Of a stretch of DNA of 64,000 bases, positions 10,591 to 24,898 are shown piece after piece. Under the pieces are notes generated by a model. It was not told where the DNA came from, did not search any database, and saw only the letters and a list, made by a program, of their open reading frames with translations. Position numbers and translations under genes: made by a program. Numbering within the stretch: the stretch's first letter is position 1; each line of letters begins with the position of its first letter. The stretch is from Nageia nagi (taxonomy: Eukaryota > Pinophyta): contig JBITNC010000001.1 in assembly GCA_050084985.1 (NCBI GenBank), positions 73,160,001 to 73,224,000 of the forward strand, given 5' to 3'.

Positions 10591-13500
10591 AGGGCACACA
10601 ACACCCCCTCCCCGCAGGCTTGTCCTCCTCTTCCAATTAGGTGGCTTGGCTTGCTCAGTGGCTCCCTTCTACTAACTACAGCACCCTCAAAGTGGCCATG
10701 TCCTCATCGATCCACCTCCCCCTCACCATAGTCTGTGCAACCTTGATCCATTATGCCCAACTCCCATGCTTAATTTTGAAGTGGGCAGTTGGGATGATAC
10801 CCTTCCACTCAGCCAAACCCCTCTAGTGAGACGTTTGGTGCAAGGGGCTTATGCATGGTGCTTGGGTTGGGTTTGATGATCGATTCATTGTGTTACAATG
10901 GTTGTGTACTTCCTCTTTCCCTTGAAGTTTGATGTCTAGCATTTGGCAATCACATGTTGTTGGATCATACAGTTCCCATTCTAATCTCCCTCTCCTTACG
11001 AAAGTCTATGTCTTTATCAAAAACTTTAAAGAATCCTTCAAAGTGATCTTGGTTATGGAATCCTTCAATTCCAATATGTGGTATCAGAGCTTTCCCTTGG
11101 AGATCATCCATTCATCTTGTAAAGTAAAATTATATCGAGATATGATGGTTCTTTCTCACTCTCTTTTCTGTTCAAGCTATTCTTTTTGCATTGTTTGCTA
11201 AAATTTAGCTCTTGTAAGCCCTTTTCTCTTACACATAAGCTATTTTTTGTTAAAGTTAAGCTTTAAACTTATGTGTTAAAAATGGCTTCTTGATGTAAAA
11301 CTAGCTTAAACATAAGAAAGATTGTGTTGCTTTCCAACCATTTTTTTTAGGATACTAAGATCCTCTTTTTGAAGAGTCTTTACCTTTTTAAAAAAAACAT
11401 TATACTATGTAATTTTATATATACAAATTTTGTTATATTATTAATTTATGACCTTTAATTATTGTTATCTTCTTAAATTGTATGGTGATTATATTTTTAA
11501 CAATATATTTACCATAAACAAAAGAATATTATTGTGCCAAGTTTTACAATTACACAAAAAAATTATTTTTTGAAAATATGTTTTGTAATTTTGTTTATAA
11601 CAAAGAATACACAAAAAGGAGCATAGTTTGATTTTGTATTAAAGTTTGACTTTACGACTAACATAAGCATATGCTTAATTTTTGTGTAATGTTTATGCTA
11701 ATCATTGCTTGAAACATATTTTTTATGAGTAATTTTTTAATTAAAAAAAAATTATGTTGGGTGGGTGTGCCACCTATTAGGGCACACAACACCCCCTCCC
11801 CGCAGGCTTGTCCTCCTCTTCCAATTAGGTGGCTTGGCTTGCTCAGTGGCTCCCTTCTGCTAACTGCAGCACCCTCAAAGTGGCCATGTCCTCATCGATC
11901 CACCTCCCCCTCACCATAGTCTGTGCAACCTTGATCCATTATGCCCAACTCCCATGCTTAATTTTGAAGTGGGCAGTTGGGATGATACCCTTCCACTCAG
12001 CCAAACCCCTCTAGTGAGACGTTTGGTGCAAGGGGCTTATGCATGGTGCTTGGGTTGGGTTTGACGATCGATTCATTGTGTTAGAATGGTTGTGTACTTC
12101 CTCTTTCCCTTGAAGTTTGATGTCTAGCATTTGGCAATCACATGTTGTTGGATCATACGGTTCCATTCTAATCTCCTCTCCTTACGAAAGTCTACGTCTT
12201 TATCAAAAACTTTAAAGAATCCTTCAAAGTGATCTTGGTTATGGAATCCTTCAATTCCAACATGTGGTATCAGAGCTCTTCCCTTGGAGATCATCCATTC
12301 ATCTTGTAAAGCGAAATTATATCGGGATATGATGGTCTCTTCTCACTCTCTTTTCTGTTCAAGTTATTCTTTTTGCATTGTTTGCTAAAATTTAGCTCTT
12401 GTAAGCCCTTTTCTCTTACACATAAGCTATTTTTTGTTAAAGTTAAGCTTTGAACTTATGTGTTAAAAATGGCTTCTTGATGTAAAACTAGCTTAAACAT
12501 AAGAAAGATTGTGTTGCTTTCCAACCATTTTTTTTTAGGATACTAAGATCCTCTTTTTGAAGAGTCTTTACCTTTTTAAAAAAAACATTATACTATGTAA
12601 TTTTTATATATACAAATTTTGTTATATTATTAATTTATGACCTTTAATTATTGTTATCTTCTTAAATTGTATGGTGATTATATTTTTAACAATATATTTA
12701 CCATAAACAAAAGAATATTATTGTGCCAAGTTTTACAATTACACAAAAAAATTATTTTTTGAAAATATGTTTTGTAATTTTGTTTATAACAAAGAATACA
12801 CAAAAAGGAGCATAGTTTGATTTTGTATTAAAGTTTGACTTTACGACTAACATAAGCATATGCTTAATTTTTGTGCAATGTTTATGCTAATCATTGCTTG
12901 AAACATATTTTTTATGAGTAATTTTTTTAATTAAAAAAAAATTATGTTGGGTGGGTGTGCCACCTATTAGGGCACACAACACCCCTCCCCGCAGGCTTGT
13001 CCTCCTCTTCCAATTAGGTGGCTTGGCTTGCTCAGTGGCTCCCTTCTGCTAACTGCAGCACCCTCAAAGTGGCCATGTCCTCATCGATCCACCTCCCCTC
13101 ACCATAGTCTGTGCAACCTTGATCCATTATGCCCAACTCCCATGCTTAATTTTGAAGTGGGCAGTTGGGATGATACCCTTCCACTCAGCCAAACCCCTCT
13201 AGTGAGACGTTTGGTGCAAGGGGCTTATGCATGGTGCTTGGGTTGGGTTTGACGATCGATTCATTGTGTTAGAATGGTTGTGTACTTCCTCTTTCCCTTG
13301 AAGTTTGATGTCTAGCATTTGGCAATCACATGTTGTTGGATCATACGGTTCCCATTCTAATCTCCCTCTCCTTACGAAAGTCTACGTCTTTATCAAAAAC
13401 TTTAAAGAATCCTTCAAAGTGATCTTGGTTATGGAATCCTTCAATTCCAACATGTGGTATCAGAGCTCTTCCCTTGGAGATCATCCATTCATCTTGTAAA

Positions 13501-16500
13501 GCGAAATTATATCGGGATATGATGGTCTCTTCTCACTCTCTTTTCTGTTCAAGCTATTCTTTTTGCATTGTTTGCTAAAATTTAGCTCTTGTAAGCCCTT
13601 TTTTCTTACACATAAGCTATTTTTTGTTAAAGTTAAGCTTTGAACTTATGTGTTAAAAATGGCTTCTTGATGTAAAACTAGCTTAAACATAAGAAAGATT
13701 GTGTTGCTTTCCAACCATTTTTTTTTAGGATACTAAGATCCTCTTTTTGAAGAGTCTTTACCTTTTTAAAAAAAACATTATACTATGTAATTTTATATAT
13801 ACAAATTTTGTTATATTATTAATTTATGACCTTTAATTATTGTTATCTTCTTAAATTGTATGGTGATTATATTTTTAACAATATATTTACCATAAACAAA
13901 AGAATATTATTGTGCCAAGTTTTACAATTACACAAAAAAATTATTTTTTGAAAATATGTTTTGTAATTTTGTTTTATAACAAAGAATACACAAAAAGGAG
14001 CATAGTTTGATTTTGTATTAAAGTTTGACTTTACGACTAACATAAGCATATGCTTAATTTTTGTGCAATGTTTATGCTAATCATTGCTTGAAACATATTT
14101 TTTATGAGTAATTTTTTAATTAAAAAAAAAATTATGTTGGGTGGGTGTGCCACCTATTAGGGCACACAACACCCCCTCCCCGCAGGCTTGTCCTCCTCTT
14201 CCAATTAGGTGGCTTGGCTTGCTCAGTGGCTCCCTTCTGCTAACTGCAGCACCCTCAAAGTGGCCATGTCCTCATCGATCCACCTCCCCTCACCATAGTC
14301 TGTGCAACCTTGATCCATTATGCCCAACTCCCATGCTTAATTTTGAAGTGGGCAGTTGGGATGATACCCTTCCACTCAGCCAAACCCCTCTAGTGAGACG
14401 TTTGGTGCAAGGGGCTTATGCATGGTGCTTGGGTTGGGTTTGACGATCGATGTCATTGTGTTAGAATGGTTGTGTACTTCCTCTTTCCCTTGAAGTTTGA
14501 TGTCTAGCATTTGGCAATCACATGTTGTTGGATCATACGGTTCCCATTCTAATCTCCCTCTCCTTACGAAAGTCTACGTCTTTATCAAAAACTTTAAAGA
14601 ATCCTTCAAAGTGATCTTGGTTATGGAATCCTTCAATTCCAACATGTGGTATCAGAGCTCTTCCCTTGGAGATCATCCATTCATCTTGTAAAGCGAAATT
14701 ATATCGGGATATGATGGTCTCTTCTCACTCTCTTTTCTGTTCAAGCTATTCTTTTTGCATTGTTTGCTAAAATTTAGCTCTTGTAAGCCCTTTTTTCTTA
14801 CACATAAGCTATTTTTTGTTAAAGTTAAGCTTTGAACTTATGTGTTAAAAATGGCTTCTTGATGTAAAACTAGCTTAAACATAAGAAAGATTGTGTTGCT
14901 TTCCAACCATTTTTTTTAGGATACTAAGATCTCTTTTTGAAGAGTCTTTACCTTTTTAAAAAAAACATTATACTATGTAATTTTATATATACAAATTTTG
15001 TTATATTATTAATGTATGACCTTTAATTATTGTTATCTTCTTAAATTGTATGGTGATTATATTTTTAACAATATATTTACCATAAACAAAAGAATATTAT
15101 TGTGCCAAGTTTTACAATTACACAAAAAAATTATTTTTTGAAAATATGTTTTGTAATTTTGTTTATAACAAAGAATACACAAAAAGGAGCATAGTTTGAT
15201 TTTGTATTAAAGTTTGACTTTACAACTAACATAAGCAAATGCTTAATTTTTGTGCAATGTTATGCTAATCATTGCTTGAAACATATTTTTTATGAGTAAT
15301 TTTTTAATTAAAAAAAAATTATGTTGGGTGGGTGTGCCACCTATTAGGGCACACAACACCCCCTCTCCCGCAGGCTTGTCCTCCTCTTCCAATTAGGTGG
15401 CTTGGCTTGCTCAGTGGCTCCCTTCTGCTAACTGCAGCACCCTCAAAGTGGCCATGTCCTCATCGATCCACCTCCCCCTCACCATAGTCTGTGCAACCTT
15501 GATCCATTATGCCCAACTCCCATGCTTAATTTTGAAGTGGGCAGTTGGGATGATACCCTTCCACTCAGCCAAACCCCTCTAGTGAGACGTTTGGTGCAAG
15601 GGGCTTATGCATGGTGCTTGGGTTGGGTTTGACGATCGATTCATTGTGTTATAATGGCTGTGTACTTCCTCTTTCCCTTGAAGTTTGATGTCTAGCATTT
15701 GGCAATCACATGTTGTTGGATCATACGGTTCCCATTCTAATCTCCCTCTCCTTACGAAAGTCTACGTCTTTATCAAAAACTTTAAAGAATCCTTCAAAGT
15801 GATCTTGGTTATGGAATCCTTCAATTCCAACATGTGGTATCAGAGCTCTTCCCTTGGAGATCATCCATTCATCTTGTAAAGCGAAATTATATCGGGATAT
15901 GATGGTCTCTTCTCACTCTCTTTTCTGTTCAAGCTATTCTTTTTGCATTGTTTGCTAAAATTTAGCTCTTGTAAGCCCTTTTTTCTTACACATAAGCTAT
16001 TTTTTGTTAAAGTTAAGCTTTGAACTTATGTGTTAAAAATGGCTTCTTGATGTAAAACTAGCTTAAACATAAGAAAGATTGTGTTGCTTTCCAACCATTT
16101 TTTTTAGGATACTAAGATCCTCTTTTTGAAGAGTCTTTACCTTTTTAAAAAAAAACATTATACTATGTAATTTTATATATACAAATTTTGTTATATTATT
16201 AATCTATGACCTTTAATTATTGTTATCTTCTTAAATTGTATGGTGATTATATTTTTAACAATATATTTACCATAAACAAAAGAATATTATTGTGCCAAGT
16301 TTTACAATTACACAAAAAAATTATTTTTTGAAAATATGTTTTGTAATTTTGTTTATAACAAAGAATACACAAAAAGGAGCATAGTTTGATTTTGTATTAA
16401 AGTTTGACTTTACAACTAACATAAGCATATGCTTAATTTTTGTGCAATGTTTATGCTAATCATTGCTTGAAACATATTTTTTATGAGTAATTTTTTAATT

Positions 16501-18599
16501 AAAAAAAAATTATGTTGGGTGGGTGTGCCACCTATTAGGGCACACAACACCCCCTCCCCGCAGGCTTGTCCTCCTCTTCCAATTAGGTGGCTTGGCTTGC
16601 TCAGTGGCTCCCTTCTGCTAACTGCAGCACCCTCAAAGTGGCCATGTCCTCATCGATCCACCTCCCCCTCACCATAGTCTTGCAACCTTGATCCATTATG
16701 CCCAACTCCATGCTTAATTTTGAAGTGGGCAGTTGGGATGATACCCTTCCACTCAGCCAAACCCCTCTAGTGAGACGTTTGGTGCAAGGGGCTTATGCAT
16801 GGTGCTTGGGTTGGGTTTGACGATCGATTCATTGTGTTATAATGGCTGTGTACTTCCTCTTTCCCTTGAAGTTTGATGTCTAGCATTTGGCAATCACATG
16901 TTGTTGGATCATACGGTTCCCATTCTAATCTCCCTCTCCTTACGAAAGTCTACTGTCTTTATCAAAAACTTTAAAGAATCCTTCAAAGTGATCTTGGTTA
17001 TGGAATCCTTCAATTCCAACATGTGGTATCAGAGCTCTTCCCTTGGAGATCATCCATTCATCTTGTAAAGCGAAATTATATCGGGATATGATGGTCTCTT
17101 CTCACTCTCTTTTCTGTTCAAGCTATTCTTTTTGCATTGTTTGCTAAAATTTAGCTCTTGTAAGCCCTTTTTTCTTACACATAAGCTATTTTTGTTAAAG
17201 TTAAGCTTTGAACTTATGTGTTAAAAATGGCTTCTTGATGTAAAACTAGCTTAAACATAAGAAAGATTGTGTTGCTTTCCAACCATTTTTTTTAGGATAC
17301 TAAGATCCTCTTTTTGAAGAGTCTTTACCTTTTTAAAAAAAACATTATACTATGTAATTTTATATATACAAATTTTGTTATATTATTAATTATGACCTTT
17401 AATTATTGTTATCTTCTTAAATTGTATGGTGATTATATTTTTAACAATATATTTACCATAAACAAAAGAATATTATTGTGCCAAGTTTTACAATTACACA
17501 AAAAAATTATTTTTTGAAAATATGTTTTGTAATTTTGTTTATAACAAAGAATACACAAAAAGGAGCATAGTTTGATTTTGTATTAAAGTTTGACTTTACA
17601 ACTAACATAAGCATATGCTTAATTTTTGTGCAATGTTTATGCTAATCATTGCTTGAAACATATTTTTTATGAGTAATTTTTTAATTAAAAAAAAATTATG
17701 TTGGGTGGGTGTGCCACCTATTAGGGCACACAACACCCCCTCCCGCAGGCTTGTCTCCTCTTCCAATTAGGTGGCTTGGCTTGCTCAGTGGCTCCCTTCT
17801 GCTAACTGCAGCACCCTCAAAGTGGCCATGTCCTCATCGATCCACCTCCCCCTCACCATAGTCTGTGCAACCTTGATCCATTATGCCCAACCCCCATGCT
17901 TAATTTTGAAGTGGGCAGTTGGGATGATACCCTTCCACTCAGCCAAACCCCTCTAGTGAGACGTTTGGTGCAAGGGGCTTATGCATGGTGCTTGGGTTGG
18001 GTTTGACGATCGATTCATTGTGTTATAATGGCTGTGTACTTCCTCTTTCCCTTGAATTTGATGTCTAGCATTTGGCAATCACAGTTGTTGGATCATACGG
18101 TTCCCATTCTAATCTCCCTCTCCTTACGAAAGTCTACGTCTTTATCAAAACTTTAAAGAATCCTTCAAAGTGATCTTGGTTATGGAATCCTTCAATTCCA
18201 ACATGTGGTATCAGAGCTCTTCCCTTGGATATCATCCATTCATCTTGTAAAGCGAAATTATATCGGGATATGATGGTCTCTTCTCACTCTCTTTTCTGTT
18301 CAAGCTATTCTTTTTGCATTGTTTGCTAAAATTTAGCTCTTGTAAGCCCTTTTTTCTTACACATAAGCTATTTTTTGTTAAAGTTAAGCTTTAAACTTAT
18401 GTGTTAAAATGGCTTCTTGATGTAAAACTAGCTTAAACATAAGAAAGATTGTGTTGCTTTCCAACCATTTTTTTTAGGATACTAAGATCCTCTTTTTGAA
18501 GAGTCTTTACCTTTTTAAAAAAAACATTATACTATGTAATTTTATATATACAAATTTTGTTATATTATTAATTATGACCTTTAATTATTGTTATCTTCT

Positions 18600-21500
18600 T
18601 AAATTGTATGGTGATTATATTTTTAACATATATTTACCATAAACAAAAGAATTTTGTGCAAGTTTTACAATTAACAAAATTATTTTTAAAATTGTTTTGT
18701 ATTGTTTATAACAAAGAAACCAAAAGGAGCATGTTTGATTTTGTATTAAAGTTTGATTTCATAAATAAGCATATGCTTATTTTTGTGAATTTATGCTAAT
18801 ATGCTTGAATTTTTTTATGAGAATTTTTTAATTAAAAAAATTATGTTGGGGGGTGTGCACTATTAGGGCAAACCCTCCGCGCTTGTCCTCTTCAATTAGG
18901 GGTTGCTTGCCAGTGTCCCTCTGCAATGCAGACCTCAAGTGGCAGTCCTATCGATCACTCCCACTGTTGTGCAACTTGATCCATTATGCCACCCCTGCTT
19001 AATTGAGTGGGCAGTTGGATGATACCCTTCCATAGCAACCCTCTAGTGAGAGTTTGGTGCAAGGGGCTTTGCATGGTGCTGGTTGGTTGAGATCGATTAT
19101 TGTTTTAATGGTGGACTCCTTTCCCTGAATTGATGTCTAGATGCAATCAATGTTGTTGGTCAAGGTTCCATTAATCTCCTCTCCTTGAAGTTAGTCTTTT
19201 CAAACTTAAGAATCTTCAAGTGTTTGGTTTGGATCTCAATTCCAAATGTGGTATCAGGCTCTCCCTTGAGTCATCATTCTTTGTAAGCGAATTATATCGG
19301 GTTGTGTCTTCTCACTCTCTTTTTGTTAAGTATTCTTTTGCTTGTTGCTAATTTGCTTTGTAGCCTTTTTCTTACATAAGTATTTTTTTGTTAAGTTAGC
19401 TTTATATGTTTAAAAAGGCTCTGATGAAACTGCTTAAAGAAGATGTTGCTTCCAACATTTTTAGGATACTAAGATCCTCTTTTGAAGAGTCTTTACTTTT
19501 TAAAAAATTATATATGTAATTTTATATACAAATTGTTTTTATTAATTATGACCTTTAATTATTGTTATCTTCTTAAATTGTATGGTGATTATATTTTTAA
19601 CAATATATTACCATAAACAAAAGAATATTATTGTGCAGTTTTACAATTACACAAAAAATTTTTTTGAAATATGTTTGTAATTTTGTTTAACAAGATACAC
19701 AAAAAGGAGCATAGTTTGATTTTGTATTAAGTTTGACTTTAAACTAACATAAGTATGCTTATTTTGTGCAATGTTTATGTAATCATTGCTTGAAACATTT
19801 TTTTATGAGTAATTTTTTAATTAAAAAATTATGTTGGGTGGGTGTGCCACTATTAGGGACACACACCCTCCGCGCTTGTCTCCTCTTCCAATTAGGTGGC
19901 TTGGCTTGTCAGTGGCTCCTTCTGCTAACTGCGCCCCTCAAGTGGCATGTCTCATCGATCCACTCCCCTCACATAGTCTTGCAACCTTGATCCATTATGC
20001 CAACTCCTGCTTAATTTTAAGTGGGCAGTTGGGTGTCCCTTCATACTAACCCTCTAGTGAGCGTTGGTGCAAGGGGCTTATGCATGGTGCTTGGGTTGGG
20101 TTTGACGATCGATTCATTGTTTTAATGGCTGTGTACTTCCTCTTTCCCTTGAATTTTGTGTTGCATTTGGCAATCAATGTGTTGATCATCGGTTCCCATT
20201 TAATCTCCTCTCCTTACGAAGTCTGTCTTTATCAAAAACTTTAAAGAATCCTTCAAGTGATCTTGGTTTGATCCTTCATTCCAACATGTGGTATCAGAGC
20301 TCTTCCTTGGATCATCATTCATTTGTAAGCGAAATTATATCGGATATGATGGTCTCTTCTCACTTCTTTTTTTCAAGCTATTCTTTTTGATTGTTTGCTA
20401 AAATTAGTCTGTAAGCCTTTTTCTAACATAAGCTATTTTTGTTAAAGTTAAGCTTTAAATTTGTGTTAAATGGCTTCTTGATGTAAAACTAGCTTAACAT
20501 AAGAAGATTGTGTTGTTTCCAACCATTTTTTTTAGGATACTAGTCCTCTTTTGAAGGTCTTTACCTTTTTAAAAAAAACATTTATATGTAATTTTTATAT
20601 ACAAATTTTGTTTATTATTAATTATGACCTTTATTATGTTATCTTCTTAAATTGTATGGTGATTATTTTTTAACAATATATTTACCATAAACAAGAATAT
20701 TATTGTGCAAGTTTTACAATACAAAAAAAATTATTTTTGAAAATATGTTTTGTAATTTTGTTTATAAAAGAATAACAAAGGAGCATAGTTTGATTTTGTA
20801 TTAAAGTTTGACTTTACACTAATAGTATGCTTAATTTTTGTGCAATGTTTATGCTAATCATTGCTTGAAACTATTTTTTTGAGTATTTTTATTAAAACAT
20901 TATGTTGGGTGGGTGTGCACCTATTAGGGCACACAACACCCCTCCCGCAGGCTTGTCTCTCTTCCATTAGGTGGCTTGGCTTGTCAGTGGCTCCCTTCTG
21001 CTAACTGCAGCACCCTCAAAGTGGCCATGTCTCATCGATCCACCTCCCCTCACCATGTTGTGCAACTTGATCCATTATGCCCAACTCCCATGCTTAATTT
21101 TGAAGTGGGCATTGGGTGATCCCTTCCACTCATCCAAACCTCTAGTGAGACGTTTGGTGCAGGGGCTTATGCATGGTGCTTGGGTTGGGTTTGACGATCG
21201 ATTCATTGTGTTATAATGGCTGTGTACTTCCTCTTTCCTTGAATTTTGATGTCTAGCATTTGGCAATCACATGTTGTTGGATCATACGGTTCCCATTCTA
21301 ATCTCCCTCTCCTTACGAAAGTCTACGTCTTTATCAAAAACTTTAAAGAATCCTTCAAAGTGATCTTAGTTATGGAATCCTTCAATTCCAACATGTGGTA
21401 TCAGAGCTCTTCCTTGGATATCATCCATTCATCTTGTAAAGCGAATTATATCGGGATATGATGGTCTCTTCTCACTCTCTTTCTGTTCAAGCTATTCTTT

Positions 21501-21700
21501 TTGTATTGTTTGCTAAAATTTAGCTCTTGTAAGCCCTTTTTTTTACACATAATGCTATCTTTTTGTTAAAGTTAAGCTTTAAAACTTATGTGTTAAAAAT
21601 GGCTTCTTGATGTAAAACTAGCTTAAACATAAGAAAGATTGTGTTGCTTTCCAACATTTTTTTTAGGATACTAAGATCCTCTTTTTGAAGAGTCTTTACC
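18600..21700 (+). repeat. Deletion-rich central part of the array
   Basis: In parts of units 8 to 11 the alignment to neighbouring units stays collinear but is peppered with one- to three-base deletions. Marker spacing falls from about 1188 to as low as 987 bp (between ATGAGTAATT-like sites at 18818 and 19805). The density is highest around 18.6-19.5 kb and fades towards both sides. Substitutions are few. This looks more like unpolished long-read consensus than like ordinary decay. Confidence 0.8.
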
Positions 21701-24700
21701 TTTTTAAAAAAAACATTATATATGTAATTTATATATACAATTTTGTTATATTATTAATCTATGACCTTTATTATTGTTATCTTCTTAAATTGTATGGTGA
21801 TTATATTTTTAACAATATATTTACCATAAACAAAAGAATATTATTGTGCAAGTTTTACAATTACACAAAAAAATTATTTTTTGAAAATTGTTTTGTAATT
21901 TTGTTTATAACAAAGAATACACAAAAAGGAGCATAGTTTGATTTTGTATTAAAGTTTGACTTTACATACTAACATAAGCATATGCTTAATTTTGTGCAAT
22001 GTTTATGCTAATCATTGCTTGAAACATATTTTTTATGAGTAATTTTTTAATTAAAAAAACATTATGTTGGGTGGGTGTGCCACCTATTAGGGCACACAAC
22101 ACCCCTCCCCAGGCTTGTCTCCTCTTCCAATTAGGTGGCTTGGCTTGCTCAGTGGCTCCTTCTGCTAACTGCAGACCTCAAAGTGGCCATGTCCTCATCG
22201 ATTCACCTCCCCTCACATAGTCTGTGCAACCTTGATCCATTATGCCCAACTCCATGCTTAATTTTGAAAGTGGGCAGTTGGGATGATACCCTTCCACTCA
22301 GCCAAACCCCTCTAGTGAGACGTTTGGTGCAAGGGGCTTATGCATGGTGCTTGGGTTGGGTTTGACGATCGATTCATTGTGTTATAATGGCTATGTACTT
22401 CCTCTTTCCCTTGAATTTTGATGTCTAGCATTTGGCAATCACATGTTGTTGGATCATACGGTTCCCATTCTAATCTCCCTCTCCTTACGAAAGTCTACGT
22501 CTTTATCAAAAACTTTAAAGAATCCTTCAAAGTGATCTTGGTTATGGAATCCTTCAATTCCAACATGTGGTATCAGAGCTCTTCCCTTGGATATCATCCA
22601 TTCATCTTGTAAAGCGAAATTATATCGGGATATGATGGTCTCTTCTCACTCTCTTTTCTGTTCAAGCTATTCTTTTTGCATTGTTTGCTAAAATTTAGCT
22701 CTTGTAAGCCCTTTTTTTACTTACCACATAAGCTATCTTTTTGTTAAAGTTAAGCTTTAAAACTTATGTGTTAAAAATGGCTTCTTGATTTAAAACTGAG
22801 CTTAAACATAAGAAAGATTGTGTTGCTTTCCAACCATTTTTTTTAGGATACTAAGATCCTCTTTTTGAAGAGTCTTTACCTTTTTAAAAAAAACATTATA
22901 CTATGTAATTTTATATATACAAATTTTGTTATATTATTAATCTATGACCTTTAATTATTGTTATCTTCTTAAATTGTATGGTGATTATATTTTTAACAAT
23001 ATATTTACCATAAACAAAAGAATATTATTGTGCCAAGTTTTACAATTACACAAAAAAATTATTTTTTGAAAATATGTTTTGTAATTTTGTTTATAACAAA
23101 GAATACACAAAAAGGAGCATAGTTTGATTTTGTATTAAAGTTTGACTTTACAACTAACATAAGCATATGCTTAATTTTTGTGCAATGTTTATGCTAATCA
23201 TTGCTTGAAACATATTTTTTATGAGTAATTTTTTAATTAAAAAAACATTATGTTGGGTGGGTGTGCCACCTATTAGGGCACACAACACCCCCTCCCCGCA
23301 GGCTTGTCCTCCTCTTCCAATTAGGTGGCTTGGCTTGCTCAGTGGCTCCCTTCTGCTAACTGCAGCACCCTCAAAGTGGCCATGTCCTCATCGATCCACC
23401 TCCCCCTCACCATAGTCTATGCAACCTTGATCCATTATGCCCAACTCCCATGCTTAATTTTGAAGTGGGCAGTTGGGATGATACCCTTCCACTCAGCCAA
23501 ACCCCTCTAGTGAGACGTTTGGTGCAAGGGGCTTATGCATGGTGCTTGGGTTGGGTTTGACGATCGATTCATTGTGTTATAATGGCTGTGTACTTCCTCT
23601 TTCCCTTGAATTTTGATGTCTAGCATTTGGCAATCACATGTTGTTGGATCATACGGTTCCCATTCTAATCTCCCTCTCCTTACGAAAGTCTACATCTTTA
23701 TCAAAAAATTTAAAGAATCCTTCAAAGTGATCTTGGTTATGGAATCCTTCAATTCCAACATGTGGTATCAGAGCTCTTCCCTTGGATATCATCCATTCAT
23801 CTTGTAAAGCGAAATTATATCGGGATATGATGGTCTCTTCTCACTCTCTTTTCTGTTCAAGCTATTCTTTTTGCATTGTTTGCTAAAATTTAGCTCTTGT
23901 AAGCCCTTTTTTCTTACACATAAGCTATTTTTTTGTTAAAGTTAAGCTTTAAACTTATGTGTTAAAAATGGCTTCTTGATGTAAAACTAGCTTAAACATA
24001 AGAAAGATTGTGTTGCTTTCCAACCATTTTTTTTAGGATACTAAGATCCTCTTTTTGAAGAGTCTTTACCTTTTTAAAAAAAACATTATACTATGTAATT
24101 TTATATATACAAATTTTGTTATATTATTAATCTATGACCTTTAATTATTGTTATCTTCTTAAATTGTATGGTGATTATATTTTTAACAATATATTTACCA
24201 TAAACAAAAGAATATTATTGTGCCAAGTTTTACAATTACACAAAAAAATTATTTTTTGAAAATATGTTTTGTAATTTTGTTTATAACAAAGAATACACAA
24301 AAAGGAGCATAGTTTGATTTTGTATTAAAGTTTGACTTTACAACTAACATAAGCATATGCTTAATTTTTGTGCAATGTTTATGCTAATCATTGCTTGAAA
24401 CATATTTTTTATGAGTAATTTTTTAATTAAAAAAACATTATGTTGGGTGGGTGTGCCACCTATTAGGGACACAACACCCCCTCCCCGTAGGCTTGTCCTC
24501 CTCTTCCAATTAGGTGGCTTGGCTTGCTCAGTGGCTCCCTTCTGCTAACTGCAGCACCCTCAAAGTGGCCATGTCCTCATCGATCCACCTCCCCCTCACC
24601 ATAGTCTGTGCAACCTTGATCCATTATGCCCAACTCCCATGCTTAATTTTGAAGTGGGCAGTTGGGATGATACCCTTCCACTCAGCCAAACCCCTCTAGT

Positions 24701-24898
24701 GAGACGTTTGGTGCAAGGGGCTTATGCATGGTGCTTGGGTTGGGTTTGACGATCGATTCATTGTGTTATAATGGCTGTGTACTTCCTCTTTCCCTTGAAT
24801 TTTGATGTCTAGCATTTGGCAATCACATGTTGTTGGATCATACGGTTCCCATTCTAATCTCCCTCTCCTTACGAAAGTCTGTCTTTATCAAAAACTTT

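Noticed and set aside
10537-24699. Repeated 60-100 codon plus-strand frames in each array unit
   Set aside because: They occur because the unit is repeated. They differ in frame and length between units after single-base indels and have no domain or conserved start context.
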